DNA of 55,605 nucleotides from Longimicrobium sp. (GCA_036377595.1 DASUYB010000158.1:1-55605); one strand, 5' to 3'. Positions 15,964 to 23,984 are shown, numbered from the stretch's first letter. Notes: generated from the sequence alone by a model not told the origin. Made by a program: numbers and translations.

Positions 15964-16848
15964 ATGCTGATGCTGATCCAGCAGGAGACCGCCGCGACGC
16001 CATCGCTGCCGTGGTGGGTGATGTACGTCGTGCTGCTGGGGCTGACCTACGGCACCTGGCGCCTGACGAAGCTGGCGTGGTGGGGCGGGTGCATGACCGC
16101 GCTGATGAGCTGGGTGATCCTGCTCGCCATCGCCGTCCTCACCTTCCCCGACCACGTGCTGCTGGTGCTGTGGCTCCCGATCGTTCCGGCGATCGCGTGG
16201 GTCGTGGCGCTGCGGCGCCACCATCGCGGCGTGTCGCCGCGCGCGGAGATCGCGGCGCGCTTCCCGCGACGCACTGGGCAGCTGCCGCCGCAGGTGATGC
16301 ACGGCCAGCCGAGCGCGCGCGCCGTCACCCGCGCGAAGGTGATGCTGGACCGCTTCGCGGCGGGGATGCCGCGCAACGCCGCCTTCGTCGCGCGGGTGCG
16401 CTACGTTTCCGGGCTGGGGGAGATGTCGGCGCGCCCGGTCGACCTGTTCATGGGCGGCGGCAGCCTGTGGGTCGCGCCGCTGACCGCGGATCCGCCGCCG
16501 GTGCCCATCCCCGCGCGCGACGTGCTGCGCGTGGACGTGTGGCCGGAGCCGGAGGGGCCGCCCACCCTGCGCGTCAACTGGAGCCCGCCCGGCGCCGAGG
16601 GCACGCGTGACCTGGTTCTCGCGGCGATGGGCAGCGTGCCGCAGAACCTGGTCACCCCGCAGCTCGAGGCCATCGCCGGGGTGCTGGGCGGGCTGATCCG
16701 CGCGGAGACGGAGGCCGCGGAGCTGGCGGCGCAGGCGCCCACGTCGTTCATCCCCCCACCCGACCGCGCCTGCCCCCGCTGCGGCGAGACGGTGCCGCCC
16801 GGCGCCACCGCCTGCCCCCGCTGCGCGCTGCCGCTGAAGGAGGATTGA
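15964..16848 (+). CDS. Membrane protein with C-terminal zinc ribbon, 294 aa
   Basis: The N-terminus has two or three hydrophobic helices (WWVMYVVLLGLTYGTWRL, then MTALMSWVILLAIAVLTF, then VLLVLWLPIVPAIAWVVAL). A soluble middle domain of unknown fold follows. The C-terminus is a zinc ribbon with two CPRC knuckles, CPRCGETVPPGATACPRCAL, like those ending many bacterial membrane proteins. The ATG at 15964 is the first start after the repeat region; extension upstream would read through repeats. Function unknown. The DUF4037 gene follows on the same strand. Confidence 0.82.
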   Translation: MLMLIQQETAATPSLPWWVMYVVLLGLTYGTWRLTKLAWWGGCMTALMSWVILLAIAVLTFPDHVLLVLWLPIVPAIAWVVALRRHHRGVSPRAEIAARFPRRTGQLPPQVMHGQPSARAVTRAKVMLDRFAAGMPRNAAFVARVRYVSGLGEMSARPVDLFMGGGSLWVAPLTADPPPVPIPARDVLRVDVWPEPEGPPTLRVNWSPPGAEGTRDLVLAAMGSVPQNLVTPQLEAIAGVLGGLIRAETEAAELAAQAPTSFIPPPDRACPRCGETVPPGATACPRCALPLKED

Positions 16849-16961
16849 CGGGCCTCGCGCGGAGGCGTGGAGGACAGCGGAAACCGCGGCCGGACGGCGA
16901 CGTAGTGGAGATCTCCCGGCCGGCTGGCCAATCTCCATCGCCATCATCCCCCGATTTCCCC

Positions 16962-18059
16962 GTGTCCTCGTTCATCCCCGGGCGCGAGCTGAGCCGCCTG
17001 TTCTTCGCCGAGGCGGTCGATCCGCTGCTGGCGTCCGAGTTCCCCGATCTCCCCGTCGCCGCCGGGCTGCTCGGCACCGGGTCGGAGGTGCTGGGCTTCG
17101 ATACGGAGATGAGCGCGGATCACGGCTGGGGTCCGCGCGTCGACCTCTTCCTGCGCGAGGAGGATTACGACGCCGTCCACGACCGTATCGACGCGCTGCT
17201 GCGCGAGCGGCTGCCGCACCGCTTCCGCGGCTATCCGACCAGCTTCACCGAGCCGGACGCCGAGGACCACGGCTCGCAGGTGCTCGATCCGCGCGACCAT
17301 GGCCCGGTGATCCACAAGGTGGCGATCACCACGCCGCGGCGGTTCATTCTCGACTATCTCGGGTTCGACATCGCGGGCGAGATCGAGCCGGCGGACTGGC
17401 TGACCTTTCCCGGGCAGAAGCTGCGGACGATCGCCGACGGCCCCGTCTTCCGCGACGACGTCGGGCTGGGAGAGATGCGCGCGCGGTTCGCGTATTATCC
17501 GCGCGACGTGTGGATCTACCTGCTCGCCGCGGGGTGGGCGCGGATCGGGCAGGAGGAGCACCTGATGGGGCGCGCGGGGCTGGTGGGCGACGAGGTCGGC
17601 TCCGCGATCATCGGCGCGCGGCTGGTGCGCGACGTGATGCGGCTGGGGTTCCTGATGGAGCGCGTCTACGCGCCGTATCCCAAGTGGTTCGGAACCGCGT
17701 TCGCGCGGCTGCGCTGCGGCCCCGCGCTGATGCCGCACCTCGCGGAGGCGCTGGCGGCGCGCACGTGGCAGGAGCGCGAGCGGCACCTCGTCCCCGCGTA
17801 CGAGGCGGTCGCGGCGATGCACAACGCGCTCCGCATCACCGACCCGCTGCCGGCCACCGCGCGCCCGTTCTTCGGCCGCCCGTTCCGCGTGATCGAGATG
17901 GGCATCTTCCTCGACGCCCTGCTCGCGCGCATCGAGGACGAGCGCGTGCGCCGCATCGCCGCGCGCCGGCCGATTGGCGGCATCGACCAGTTCAGCGACA
18001 GCACCGACCTCGTCGCTCACCCCGAGTGGCGCCCGCAGCTGCGCGAGCTGTACCTCTGA
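16962..18059 (+). CDS. DUF4037 domain protein, nucleotidyltransferase-like
   Basis: A 365-residue protein resembling DUF4037 family members, which have a pol-beta-type nucleotidyltransferase N-terminal fold. GLLGTGSEVLGFDTEMSADH followed by PRVDLFL gives the Gly-Ser...Asp-x-Asp type arrangement. Later conserved segments are FAYYPRDVWIYLLAAGW and PYPKWFGTAFARL. I chose the GTG at 16962 because the upstream extension to a TTG at 16845 is low-complexity and lacks family similarity. The substrate is unknown. It is possibly an aminoglycoside-nucleotidyltransferase-like enzyme, but no resistance role can be claimed. Confidence 0.82.
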   Translation: MSSFIPGRELSRLFFAEAVDPLLASEFPDLPVAAGLLGTGSEVLGFDTEMSADHGWGPRVDLFLREEDYDAVHDRIDALLRERLPHRFRGYPTSFTEPDAEDHGSQVLDPRDHGPVIHKVAITTPRRFILDYLGFDIAGEIEPADWLTFPGQKLRTIADGPVFRDDVGLGEMRARFAYYPRDVWIYLLAAGWARIGQEEHLMGRAGLVGDEVGSAIIGARLVRDVMRLGFLMERVYAPYPKWFGTAFARLRCGPALMPHLAEALAARTWQERERHLVPAYEAVAAMHNALRITDPLPATARPFFGRPFRVIEMGIFLDALLARIEDERVRRIAARRPIGGIDQFSDSTDLVAHPEWRPQLRELYL

Positions 18060-18068
18060 ACCGATCGG

Positions 18069-18135
18069 CTCACGCGGAGACGCGGAGAACTACGCGCGGC
18101 GCTGAGTCCTCCGCGACTCCGCGTCTCCGCGTGAG
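18069..18135. repeat. Word-repeat hairpin (CTCACGCGGAGACGCGGAG)
   Basis: The arms 18069-18087 and 18117-18135 are perfectly complementary over 19 bases, each being the word CGCGGAGA repeated behind a CTCA cap, with a 29-base loop. It lies 9 bases after the DUF4037 stop. It belongs to the word-repeat hairpin family found also at 31647, 39610, 41946, 52391 and 54509. Confidence 0.85.
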
Positions 18136-18206
18136 ATCGAGGATGGCTGGCTCGTGCACGGGGGCGGTGGTAGAATCATCCCCCTTCCGACTTTCAAGAT
18201 GGGGGG

Positions 18207-18980
18207 ATGATCGCGATGAAGCTGACGGGGAGGACGGTGCTGGTGACCGGCGCCAGCGCGGGGATCGGCGAGGCGTGCGCGCGGGCGTTTGCTGCGGAGG
18301 GCGCGCGGCTGATCCTGGTCGCGCGGCGCGCGGGGCGGCTGATCGAGCTGGCCGAGAAGCTGCGCGGTGGCGGCACCGACGTGTTCCTGCTGGAGATGGA
18401 CGTGCGCGACGCGCAGGCCGTGCGCGAGCGCATCGGCGGGCTGCCGGCGGAGTGGCGCGACGTGGACGTGCTGGTGAACAACGCCGGCCTGGGGCGCGGG
18501 CTCGACAAGCTGTGGCAGGGCTCCCCCGCCGACTGGGACGAGATGGTCGACACCAACGTGAAGGGCCTCCTCTACGTCACCGGCGCGGTGGTGCCGCGGA
18601 TGGTGGAGCGCGGCCACGGGCACGTGATCAACCTCGGCTCCGTCGCCGGCCACGAGGTCTATCCTGGCGGCGCCGTCTACTGCGCCACCAAGCACGCCGT
18701 CGGGGCGATCACGAAGGGGTTGCGGATGGACGTGCTCGGCACCGGCATCCGCGTGAGCACGGTCGATCCGGGGATGGTGGAGACGGAGTTCAGCGTCGTC
18801 CGCTTCCACGGCGACGAGGAGCGCGCGAAGAACGTCTACCGCGGCATGACGGCGCTCACCGCGGCCGACATCGCCGAGACGATCGTGTGGGTGGCCACGC
18901 GCCCGCCGCACGTCTGCATCGACGAGATCATCATCAAGCCCACCGACCAGGCGAGCGCCACGATGGTGAGTCGCAGGTGA
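18207..18980 (+). CDS. Short-chain dehydrogenase/reductase (YdfG-like)
   Basis: A 257-residue classical SDR, probably NADP-dependent. The cofactor motif TGASAGIGEACARAFAAEGA is near the N-terminus, followed by VLVNNAGLGRG. The catalytic Ser is in NLGSVAGHE and the YxxxK in YCATKHAVG. The downstream VSTVDPGMVETEFSVVRF resembles the YdfG/3-hydroxy acid dehydrogenase group, which oxidises serine and related hydroxy acids. That substrate is an inference from similarity. ATG 18207 was chosen; a second ATG three codons later is possible. An intrinsic terminator follows at 19018-19049. Confidence 0.92.
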   Translation: MIAMKLTGRTVLVTGASAGIGEACARAFAAEGARLILVARRAGRLIELAEKLRGGGTDVFLLEMDVRDAQAVRERIGGLPAEWRDVDVLVNNAGLGRGLDKLWQGSPADWDEMVDTNVKGLLYVTGAVVPRMVERGHGHVINLGSVAGHEVYPGGAVYCATKHAVGAITKGLRMDVLGTGIRVSTVDPGMVETEFSVVRFHGDEERAKNVYRGMTALTAADIAETIVWVATRPPHVCIDEIIIKPTDQASATMVSRR

Positions 18981-19017
18981 TAGGGGACAGGGTACAGGGG
19001 ACAGCAAGAGAAAAGAG

Positions 19018-19049
19018 GGGAGGGCCGCGACCGGTTCTCCCTTTTTTTT
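19018..19049 (+). terminator. Intrinsic terminator after the SDR gene
   Basis: The stem GGGAGGGCCG (19018-19027) pairs with CGGTTCTCCC (19032-19041), including two G-U pairs, around the loop CGAC. It is followed directly by eight T residues (19042-19049). This is the clearest Rho-independent terminator in the window. Before it lies half of a word-repeat element (GGGGACAGGGTACAGGGGAC). Confidence 0.85.
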
Positions 19050-19063
19050 GTTGCCACCCAAAC

Positions 19064-19248
19064 TGTCATTCCGAAGGCGCCGCCGGCCGGAACCTGCGTC
19101 CGTACCGTCGCCTTGCGGCGCCTGAGGAATCTGTGGCCAGCGTCCGCACCGACGGCCGAACATCGGCGCGTAACTCTGGCCACAGATCCCTCGGCCGCCC
19201 GAATTCGGCCCGTACGCGTGTCCGGTGCAGCGGCCTCGGGATGACAGG
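19064..19248. repeat. Long nested palindrome, GTCATTCCGAAGGCGC family
   Basis: The outer arms are TGTCATTCCGAAGGCGCCGC at the left and GCGGCCTCGGGATGACA at the right. The inner arms are GAGGAATCTGTGGCCAG (about 19125-19141) and CTGGCCACAGATCCCTC. Together they form a cruciform-like element of about 185 bases. A second copy with the same plan is at 52823-53004 and a related one at 23641-23832. There is no ORF and no transposase. It fills the gap before the promoter of the cysteine-rich peptide. Confidence 0.8.
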
Positions 19249-19306
19249 CTTTATGCTTGGGCGCGATGTTCAGCACGCGTTTGCGCTTTGAACTTCCGCC
19301 GCGTAG

Positions 19307-19335
19307 TTGTTTTCAGACCAGATTTGCGATACAAT
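19307..19335 (+). promoter_or_regulatory. Candidate promoter of the cysteine-rich peptide gene
   Basis: TTGTTT (19307-19312) and TACAAT (19330-19335) are separated by 17 bases in a locally AT-rich patch. The -10 matches the sigma-70 consensus at five of six positions and the -35 is weak. Transcription would start near 19342, about 43 bases before the ATG. The gene therefore seems to have its own promoter. Confidence 0.6.
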
Positions 19336-19384
19336 CGATTCCGTTCTGCGAGACGTGTCCTTCCATCCGAGAGAGGGGGCTCGC

Positions 19385-19594
19385 ATGCGAGAGAAAGCGA
19401 TGCGCATGGTACTGGGCGCCATCATCGCGGCGGCGCTGGCCTTCGGTGCGCGCGAGGCGTTCGCCTCCGTGCCGCAGGGCGCCACCGCCGGCCCCGGGTG
19501 CAACGAGCAGACGTGCGACTACTACTGCATCACCCACGGCGCCAACTACGGCTTCTGCCTCAACGGCCAGTGCGTCTGCCGCAGCGGGCCGTAA
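19385..19594 (+). CDS. Secreted six-cysteine defensin-like peptide, 69 aa
   Basis: A 69-residue precursor. Residues 1-27 form a Sec signal peptide (positively charged start, MVLGAIIAAALAFG core, cleavage after AFA). The predicted mature part of 42 residues has cysteines at 39, 44, 48, 58, 63 and 65, spacing C-x4-C-x3-C-x9-C-x4-C-x-C. This is the CS-alpha-beta pattern of insect/fungal defensins. It also has a His and a Gly after the CxxxC and a Gly-Phe-Cys before the CxC, which defensins often share. Bacterial defensin-like peptides are known mainly from myxobacteria, as I recall. ATG 19385 has GAGAGGGGG upstream. A strong hairpin follows. An antimicrobial role is inference. Confidence 0.8.
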   Translation: MREKAMRMVLGAIIAAALAFGAREAFASVPQGATAGPGCNEQTCDYYCITHGANYGFCLNGQCVCRSGP

Positions 19595-19619
19595 CGGGCT
19601 ATCGCGCCGGAGCGAAAAG

Positions 19620-19648
19620 GAGCCCCGCCGGATGGTCCGGCGGGGCTC
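19620..19648. terminator. Hairpin terminator between convergent genes
   Basis: GAGCCCCGCCGGA (19620-19632) pairs perfectly with TCCGGCGGGGCTC (19636-19648) around a 3-base loop. AAAA at 19616-19619 lies to the left, so on the minus strand the stem is followed by CC then TTTT. It stands between the defensin-like gene and the convergent PRC-barrel gene and can serve both. Confidence 0.75.
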
Positions 19649-19682
19649 TTGGTATATCGGGACATCACCATCTCCGCATCAC

Positions 19683-20705
19683 TCAACTGCGGTCGCGTTC
19701 GTCCTCGGGCGGGGGCGCCTGGACGAGGATCGGCGGCGGCTCGTCGCTCCGGGGCACGTCGGGCGGCGGGGGCGGCGCCTCGTCGGGGAGCGGGGGCGGG
19801 AGCTCGTTCGCGCCGAGCGGCCTGTCCTCGACGAGGACCGGCGGGTGCTCGTCGATCGGCATCGGCGGCGGGGCGGCGAACTCGGCGTCGCGCGGCATCA
19901 GCCGCGGCTCGTCCGGGGGCGGAAGCTGCGCGGTGGCATCTTCATCTCCCTGCACCAGCACGGGCGGGCGCTGCTCGGCCAGGCGGAACGAGCGCTCGCT
20001 GGCCTGCTCCAGCAGCGGGTCCACCGGGCCGCCCAGGTACGCCGGCAGCTTCGCGATCTCCCGCCCCGACAGCCCCTGCACCCACACGTCCTGGCTGCGC
20101 TCGCGCAGCTCCACCGCCTCCAGCGGCACCAGCACGTGGCGGTCGTCGACCAGGCCGAACAGGTCGTCGGCCAGGTCCACGTCCAGGTAGCGGATCTTCA
20201 GCGCCACCGGGTCCACCAGCATCTGCGCCACGCTGCCGACCTTCTCGTTGTCGGCGCCGTAGACGTTCCACCCCTTCAGGTTCGGCGCGCCCCTGGCCAG
20301 CCGGAAGTCCTTCGCGTCCTTCAGCGGCACCACGCTGGGGCCGTCGCCTGGATCGAACGCGGAGCCCACGTGCTCGCCGTAGTAGCGCGGGAAGGCGCGG
20401 CCCAGCTCGTCGAGCACGCCCGCCGTCAGCGGCACGCCGGGGTCGTACGGCGGCAGGCGCTTGACCTCGGCGTCGGTCCACGACGTCTGCAGCGACCCCT
20501 CGCCCCACTCCAGCGCCTCGACGGGGAGGAGGAAGGGCTTCTTGAAGAAGCCGGGGTCCACCGCCAGGAACCGCACCCGCCCCTGCCGGTCGATCAGGAT
20601 GTCGCTCACGGTGCCCACGTTGGCGCCGTTCGCCGCCGTCACCGCCCAGCCGATGAAGTCGCGCGAGCGGAGGATCTCCGCGCGCGGGCCGTTCGCGTCC
20701 GCCAT
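19683..20705 (-). CDS. PRC-barrel domain protein with proline-rich tail
   Basis: A 340-residue protein with two PRC-barrel domains. The first is at about residues 10-60 (FIGWAVTAANGANVGTVSDI, then VRFLAVDPG). The second is at about 140-200 (GWNVYGADNEKVGSVAQML, then IRYLDVDLADD). PRC-barrel proteins of this photosynthetic-reaction-centre-H type are commonly envelope- or stress-associated in non-photosynthetic bacteria. The final ~100 residues are Pro- and Asp/Glu-rich and probably disordered, with repeated Pro-Pro-Val/Ile-Leu-Val segments. It is followed downstream by the shared hairpin at 19620-19648. The function is unknown in detail. Confidence 0.87.
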   Translation of the reverse strand: MADANGPRAEILRSRDFIGWAVTAANGANVGTVSDILIDRQGRVRFLAVDPGFFKKPFLLPVEALEWGEGSLQTSWTDAEVKRLPPYDPGVPLTAGVLDELGRAFPRYYGEHVGSAFDPGDGPSVVPLKDAKDFRLARGAPNLKGWNVYGADNEKVGSVAQMLVDPVALKIRYLDVDLADDLFGLVDDRHVLVPLEAVELRERSQDVWVQGLSGREIAKLPAYLGGPVDPLLEQASERSFRLAEQRPPVLVQGDEDATAQLPPPDEPRLMPRDAEFAAPPPMPIDEHPPVLVEDRPLGANELPPPLPDEAPPPPPDVPRSDEPPPILVQAPPPEDERDRS

Positions 20706-20773
20706 CGTCCACCCCCAGTTCCACGTTTCAGGGAACTCGCCTCACCCCATCGTCTACGGAAGGAATCGGGCCA

Positions 20774-21766
20774 TCACCCCTGCGGTTTCGGGGGGATGAC
20801 CAGCGTCTGCCCGATGCGCACCCGGTCGCCCTCCAGCCGGTTGGCCGCGCGGATCGCATCCACCGACACGCCATAGCGCCGCGCGATCCCGAACAGCGTC
20901 TCGCCCGCGGCCACCGTGTGCGTCCGCCGCCCCCGCGCCGGCGTGCGCCGCGTCGCCGTGTCGCGCGCCGTCGTCGTCCGTCGCGGCGTCGCCGCCGGAC
21001 GCTCGTCCTCGTCGTCGTCGCGGGCGGCGGGCTGAGCGGGGGCGCGGGCGCCGGCGGGAAGACGGAGGACGGTGCCGACTTCCAGCGTCTCGCCGAGATC
21101 GGGATTCAGCGCGCGCAGCTGCGCCGTCGTCACCGCGTAGCGCCGCGCGATGCCGTACAGCGTCTCGCCCGACGCCACGGTGTGCGTGCGCGGCCGCGAC
21201 GTGGTGCGGCGTGTCGTCGCGGTGTCGCGCGATGCCGTCGTCCGGCGCGTCGCCGCCGTCGTGTCTCCGCGCGCCGCGCGGCGGCCGGACGCGGCGGTGT
21301 CGCGAGATGCGGTGCGGCCGGTGCGGCGATTCGATGAGGCGCTGTCGGCGGAGGCGCGGCGGGAGCGCGGGGGCGGCGCGGCGGAGTCGGCGGCCTCGTC
21401 GGACGAGGCGGTGTCGGCGAGCGCGACGGCGCTGTCGCCCTCCTCCTCGTCGGCGCTGTCGGCGGTCGCGGCGGCGGCCAGGCGGCGCGCGCGGACGCTG
21501 TCGGCGGAGAGCCAGACCACGTCGTGCGCGGGGGGACGGGGCGCGACCTGGCCGCTCGTCTCCACCGCGAACGGCTGCGCCCAGCGCTGGGGGCGGGCCG
21601 GGCGCGCCGCGCTGCTGTCGTCGGAGATCGTGACCGTATCCGCCGGCATCCCCAGGCGGATGGTGTCGCGCGGGGCGGTGTCCTGCGCGCGCGCGGCCGC
21701 CGGCGCGGCCAGCGCCCCGGTGGCGAGCAGGATCGGGATCAGGCGTGCGCGCATGGAGATCGGCAT
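20774..21766 (-). CDS. Exported protein with two LysM domains
   Basis: A 330-residue secreted protein. A signal peptide (ARLIPILLATGALAAPAAARA) is followed by a long low-complexity region very rich in Ser, Asp, Ala, Arg and Thr. Two LysM peptidoglycan-binding repeats follow: HTVASGETLYGIARRYAVTT and a C-terminal HTVAAGETLFGIARRYGVSV, each followed by the usual LRLP/LVIPP end. There is no hydrolase domain, so it is a cell-wall-binding or scaffold protein. Its ATG shares one base with the stop of the DedA gene (TGATG). An alternative start is the ATG at 21754. Confidence 0.88.
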   Translation of the reverse strand: MPISMRARLIPILLATGALAAPAAARAQDTAPRDTIRLGMPADTVTISDDSSAARPARPQRWAQPFAVETSGQVAPRPPAHDVVWLSADSVRARRLAAAATADSADEEEGDSAVALADTASSDEAADSAAPPPRSRRASADSASSNRRTGRTASRDTAASGRRAARGDTTAATRRTTASRDTATTRRTTSRPRTHTVASGETLYGIARRYAVTTAQLRALNPDLGETLEVGTVLRLPAGARAPAQPAARDDDEDERPAATPRRTTTARDTATRRTPARGRRTHTVAAGETLFGIARRYGVSVDAIRAANRLEGDRVRIGQTLVIPPKPQG

Positions 21767-22404
21767 CAGGCGGGGCGCTCGGTGCGGCGGTGGCGGATGA
21801 ACTCCACCAGCATGGGGAGCACCGAGACGAAGATCACGGCCAGGATCACTACCATGAAGTTCTCCTTGACCGCCGGGATGTTCCCGAAGAAGTAGCCGCC
21901 CAGCAGGAACATGCTGATCCACAGCAGCGACCCGCCCGCGCTGAACGCCAGGAAGCGCGGATACGGCATCTTCGACGCGCCCGCCACGAACGGCGCGTAG
22001 GTGCGCACGATGGGAACGAAGCGGGCGAGAACGATCGCGCGGCCGCCGTACTTCGCGTAGAACGCTTCCGTGCGGTGGAGGTACTTCGTCTTCAGGATCC
22101 TCGCGTCGTCCTTGAACACGGCGCGGCCCAGGCGGTGGCCCACCCAGTAGTTCACGTTGTCGCCGCAGAACACCGCCACCATCAGGCAGGGAAGGAGCAC
22201 CCACACGTTCAGCCCGCCGCCCGCCGCCGCCAGCGCGCCCGCGGCGAAGAGGAGCGAGTCGCCGGGGAGGATGGGCGTCACCACCAGCCCGGTCTCGCAG
22301 AACAGGATCAGCGAAAGGATGCCGTAGATCCACCCGCCGTAGTCGCGGGTCAGCTCGGCCAGGTGGGTGTCGAGGTGGAGGATGAAGTCGATCAGCGTCT
22401 GCAC
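21766..22404 (-). CDS. DedA family membrane protein
   Basis: A 212-residue polytopic membrane protein of the DedA/SNARE-associated (VTT) family. Some members flip undecaprenyl phosphate or phospholipids. The re-entrant motif ETGLVVTPILPGDSLLFAAG and the later RFVPIVRTYAPFVAGASKMP carry the conserved Gly-Asp and Arg-x(3)-Pro/Gly residues. The C-terminal helices are hydrophobic and end with Arg-rich residues. It is the first gene of a pair with the LysM protein, which suggests a cell-envelope role. It is also upstream-facing relative to the divergent methyltransferase gene. Confidence 0.92.
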   Translation of the reverse strand: MQTLIDFILHLDTHLAELTRDYGGWIYGILSLILFCETGLVVTPILPGDSLLFAAGALAAAGGGLNVWVLLPCLMVAVFCGDNVNYWVGHRLGRAVFKDDARILKTKYLHRTEAFYAKYGGRAIVLARFVPIVRTYAPFVAGASKMPYPRFLAFSAGGSLLWISMFLLGGYFFGNIPAVKENFMVVILAVIFVSVLPMLVEFIRHRRTERPA

Positions 22405-22617
22405 TCTGGTGCCGTCTCTCCCGGCCGCCGGGCCGTCCGCGGGGTCAGCGGTCGGGCGGAAGCGGCGCCTCCACCCGGTTGATGTACGGCCGGAAGACTA
22501 TCCTGTGCGGCGCCCGTATTCAAGGGCACCGCATGGGTTTGCGACGAATCCCCACGTGGTTAGGTTGGGGATGGAAGGGGGATGCGGGACGGGCGATTCG
22601 ATGCGGAGGCGGGGACG

Positions 22618-23439
22618 ATGAGCGGCACCGTGCGCGGGTTCTACGACGCCAACGTGGAGACGGAATGGGGGCGGCTCGACCTCCCGCTCTGCCGCGTGGA
22701 GATGGCCGGCACGCTCCGCCTGGTCGACCGCTGGTTCCCGCCCGGCGGCGACGTGGTGGACGCCGGCTCCGGCCCCGGCCGCTACGCGCTGGAGCTCGCG
22801 CGCCGCGGCTTCCGCGTCACGCTGGTGGACCTGTCGCCCGGGCTGGTCCAGCGCGCGCGGCAGGCGTTCGCGGACGCGGACCTCGAGGCGGTCGACTTCA
22901 TCGCCAGCGACGCGCAGGATCTTTCCGCCGTCGCCGACGCGAGCTGCGACGCGGCGCTGATGCTGGGGCCGCTGTATCACCTCACCGGGGCCGGCGCGCG
23001 GATGCGGGCGCTGGGCGAGCTGCGGCGCGTGCTGAAGCCGGGCGGCGTGGCCATCGCCGCGTACCTGAACGCGTGGGGACTGCTGCGCACCGGCATCGGC
23101 GACTTTCCGCGCTGGTACCAGGACGACGAGGTGCTGCGGGGGATGCTGCAGCCGCAGTCGCTGTCGCAGGAGCGCCTGCGCCGGTTCACCGAGGCGCACT
23201 GGAGCACCCCGCCCGCCGCGATGGAGGAGCTGCGCGCCGCCGGCTTCGCGATCGAGACCTACGCCGGCGCGGAGGGCTTCCTCGGCGGGATGCGGCCCAT
23301 GGTCGAGGCGCTCGCGGAGAGCGATCCCGCCGCGTACGCCAACGTCCTCGCCTTCGCCGCCGAGACGGGCGAGCTCCCGCAGTACCGCGACGCCACCGAC
23401 CATCTCCACTTCGTCGTCCGCAAGGTCGACGAGGGCTGA
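22618..23439 (+). CDS. Class I SAM-dependent methyltransferase
   Basis: A 273-residue methyltransferase. The SAM-binding motif I is VVDAGSGPGRYALELARRG followed by VTLVDLSPGL (acidic loop). Motif II is FIASDAQDLS, motif III is DAALMLGPLYHLTG, and the post-motif segment LGELRRVLKPGGVAIAAY is typical of ubiquinone/phospholipid or small-molecule methyltransferases. The substrate is not determinable. I chose ATG 22618 because GGAGG lies eight bases upstream; ATG 22582 would add 12 residues outside the fold. It is divergent from dedA and followed by repeats. Confidence 0.9.
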   Translation: MSGTVRGFYDANVETEWGRLDLPLCRVEMAGTLRLVDRWFPPGGDVVDAGSGPGRYALELARRGFRVTLVDLSPGLVQRARQAFADADLEAVDFIASDAQDLSAVADASCDAALMLGPLYHLTGAGARMRALGELRRVLKPGGVAIAAYLNAWGLLRTGIGDFPRWYQDDEVLRGMLQPQSLSQERLRRFTEAHWSTPPAAMEELRAAGFAIETYAGAEGFLGGMRPMVEALAESDPAAYANVLAFAAETGELPQYRDATDHLHFVVRKVDEG

Positions 23440-23470
23440 TGGTGGGGTATCGCACCGTAGAAGGAGGAGG

Positions 23471-23573
23471 ACGTCATCCCGAGGCCGGCCAGACCGAAGC
23501 CGCGTCCACGCAACAGGTTGCAGGCCGAGGGATCTATAGCCCGTCGCCGCACGATCGCAGCGGTGACGCACCG
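23471..23573 (+). repeat. Dispersed repeat unit (inverted relative to 3903 copy's plus strand)
   Basis: On the plus strand it reads GACGTCATCCCGAGGCCGGC, then GGTTGCAGGCCGAGGGATCT and ends near GGTGACGCAC. It corresponds to the minus-strand reading of 3903-4024 and the reverse complement of 23875-23946. Confidence 0.7.
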
Positions 23574-23640
23574 TCGGCCGATGCGGGGTAGAAGAGAAGT
23601 CGTCGAACGGGGGATTGCCCACCCGTGGACGCCCGTCGGG

Positions 23641-23832
23641 TGTCATCCTGAGGGCGCGAAGCGCGTAACTCTCGTCCAAGCCGTGACCTGTCGCGCCCGA
23701 AGGATCTACTCGACGCGCGATGAAATTCGTGTGACGAGAGGCCTGTCCGCGGGGGCGAGTAGATCCTTCGGTCGGCGCCCACGTTCGGTGTGGACGCGAG
23801 TTCTGTGCGGCGCCCTCAGGCTCAGGATGACA
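23641..23832. repeat. Long nested palindrome, GTCATCCTGAGGGCGC copy
   Basis: The outer arms are GTCATCCTGAGGGCGCG and GGCGCCCTCAGGCTCAGGAT. The inner arms are CGAAGGATCTACTCG and CGAGTAGATCCTTCGGTCGG. The plan equals those at 19064-19248 and 52823-53004, with GATCTACTCG replacing the GAATCTGTGGC inner word. The arms are complementary within the copy although the sequence differs between copies. Confidence 0.75.
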
Positions 23833-23874
23833 TCGCCGTATCGGCGCGCATCCCCAGTGTCGTGCAAGGCCGGG

Positions 23875-23946
23875 TATAGATCCTTCGGCCTGCAAGCGAC
23901 GGTGAGGGACGAAAGTGCGGTCTGGCCGGCCTCAGGATGACGTCGG
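23875..23946 (+). repeat. Dispersed repeat unit, direct copy of 3952-4024
   Basis: It shares TATAGATCCTTCGGCCTGCA at the left and GCGGTCTGGCCGGCCTCAGG with ATGACGTCGG at the right, with a divergent middle of about 25 bases. Conservation at both ends with a variable middle fits a stem-loop unit. Confidence 0.75.
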
Positions 23947-23984
23947 CCGAGGGTTTCGCGGGAGCTATTCAAGACGGTGATCCC

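Larger units (their letters stand above)
23440..23984. other. Gene-free region packed with GTCATC-family repeats
   Basis: No gene is present in these 545 bases. Three members of the same dispersed family are nested here: an inverted unit at 23471-23573, a complete palindrome at 23641-23832 and a direct unit at 23875-23946. The composite therefore looks like a palindrome of palindromes. The last unit ends 38 bases before the MoeB start. No promoter is evident, so the moeB operon may be driven from within or after the last unit. Confidence 0.7.

Noticed and set aside
16845-16961. N-terminal extension of the DUF4037 gene from a TTG at 16845 overlapping the previous stop
   Set aside because: AAGGAGGA is immediately adjacent to the TTG, too close for initiation, and the extension is a low-complexity Arg/Pro/Ser-rich stretch. 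The GTG at 16962 precedes the recognisable part.
19064-19248. Insertion sequence carrying a transposase
   Set aside because: The palindrome is too short (about 185 bases), has no ORF, and no transposase of any family is in the window.
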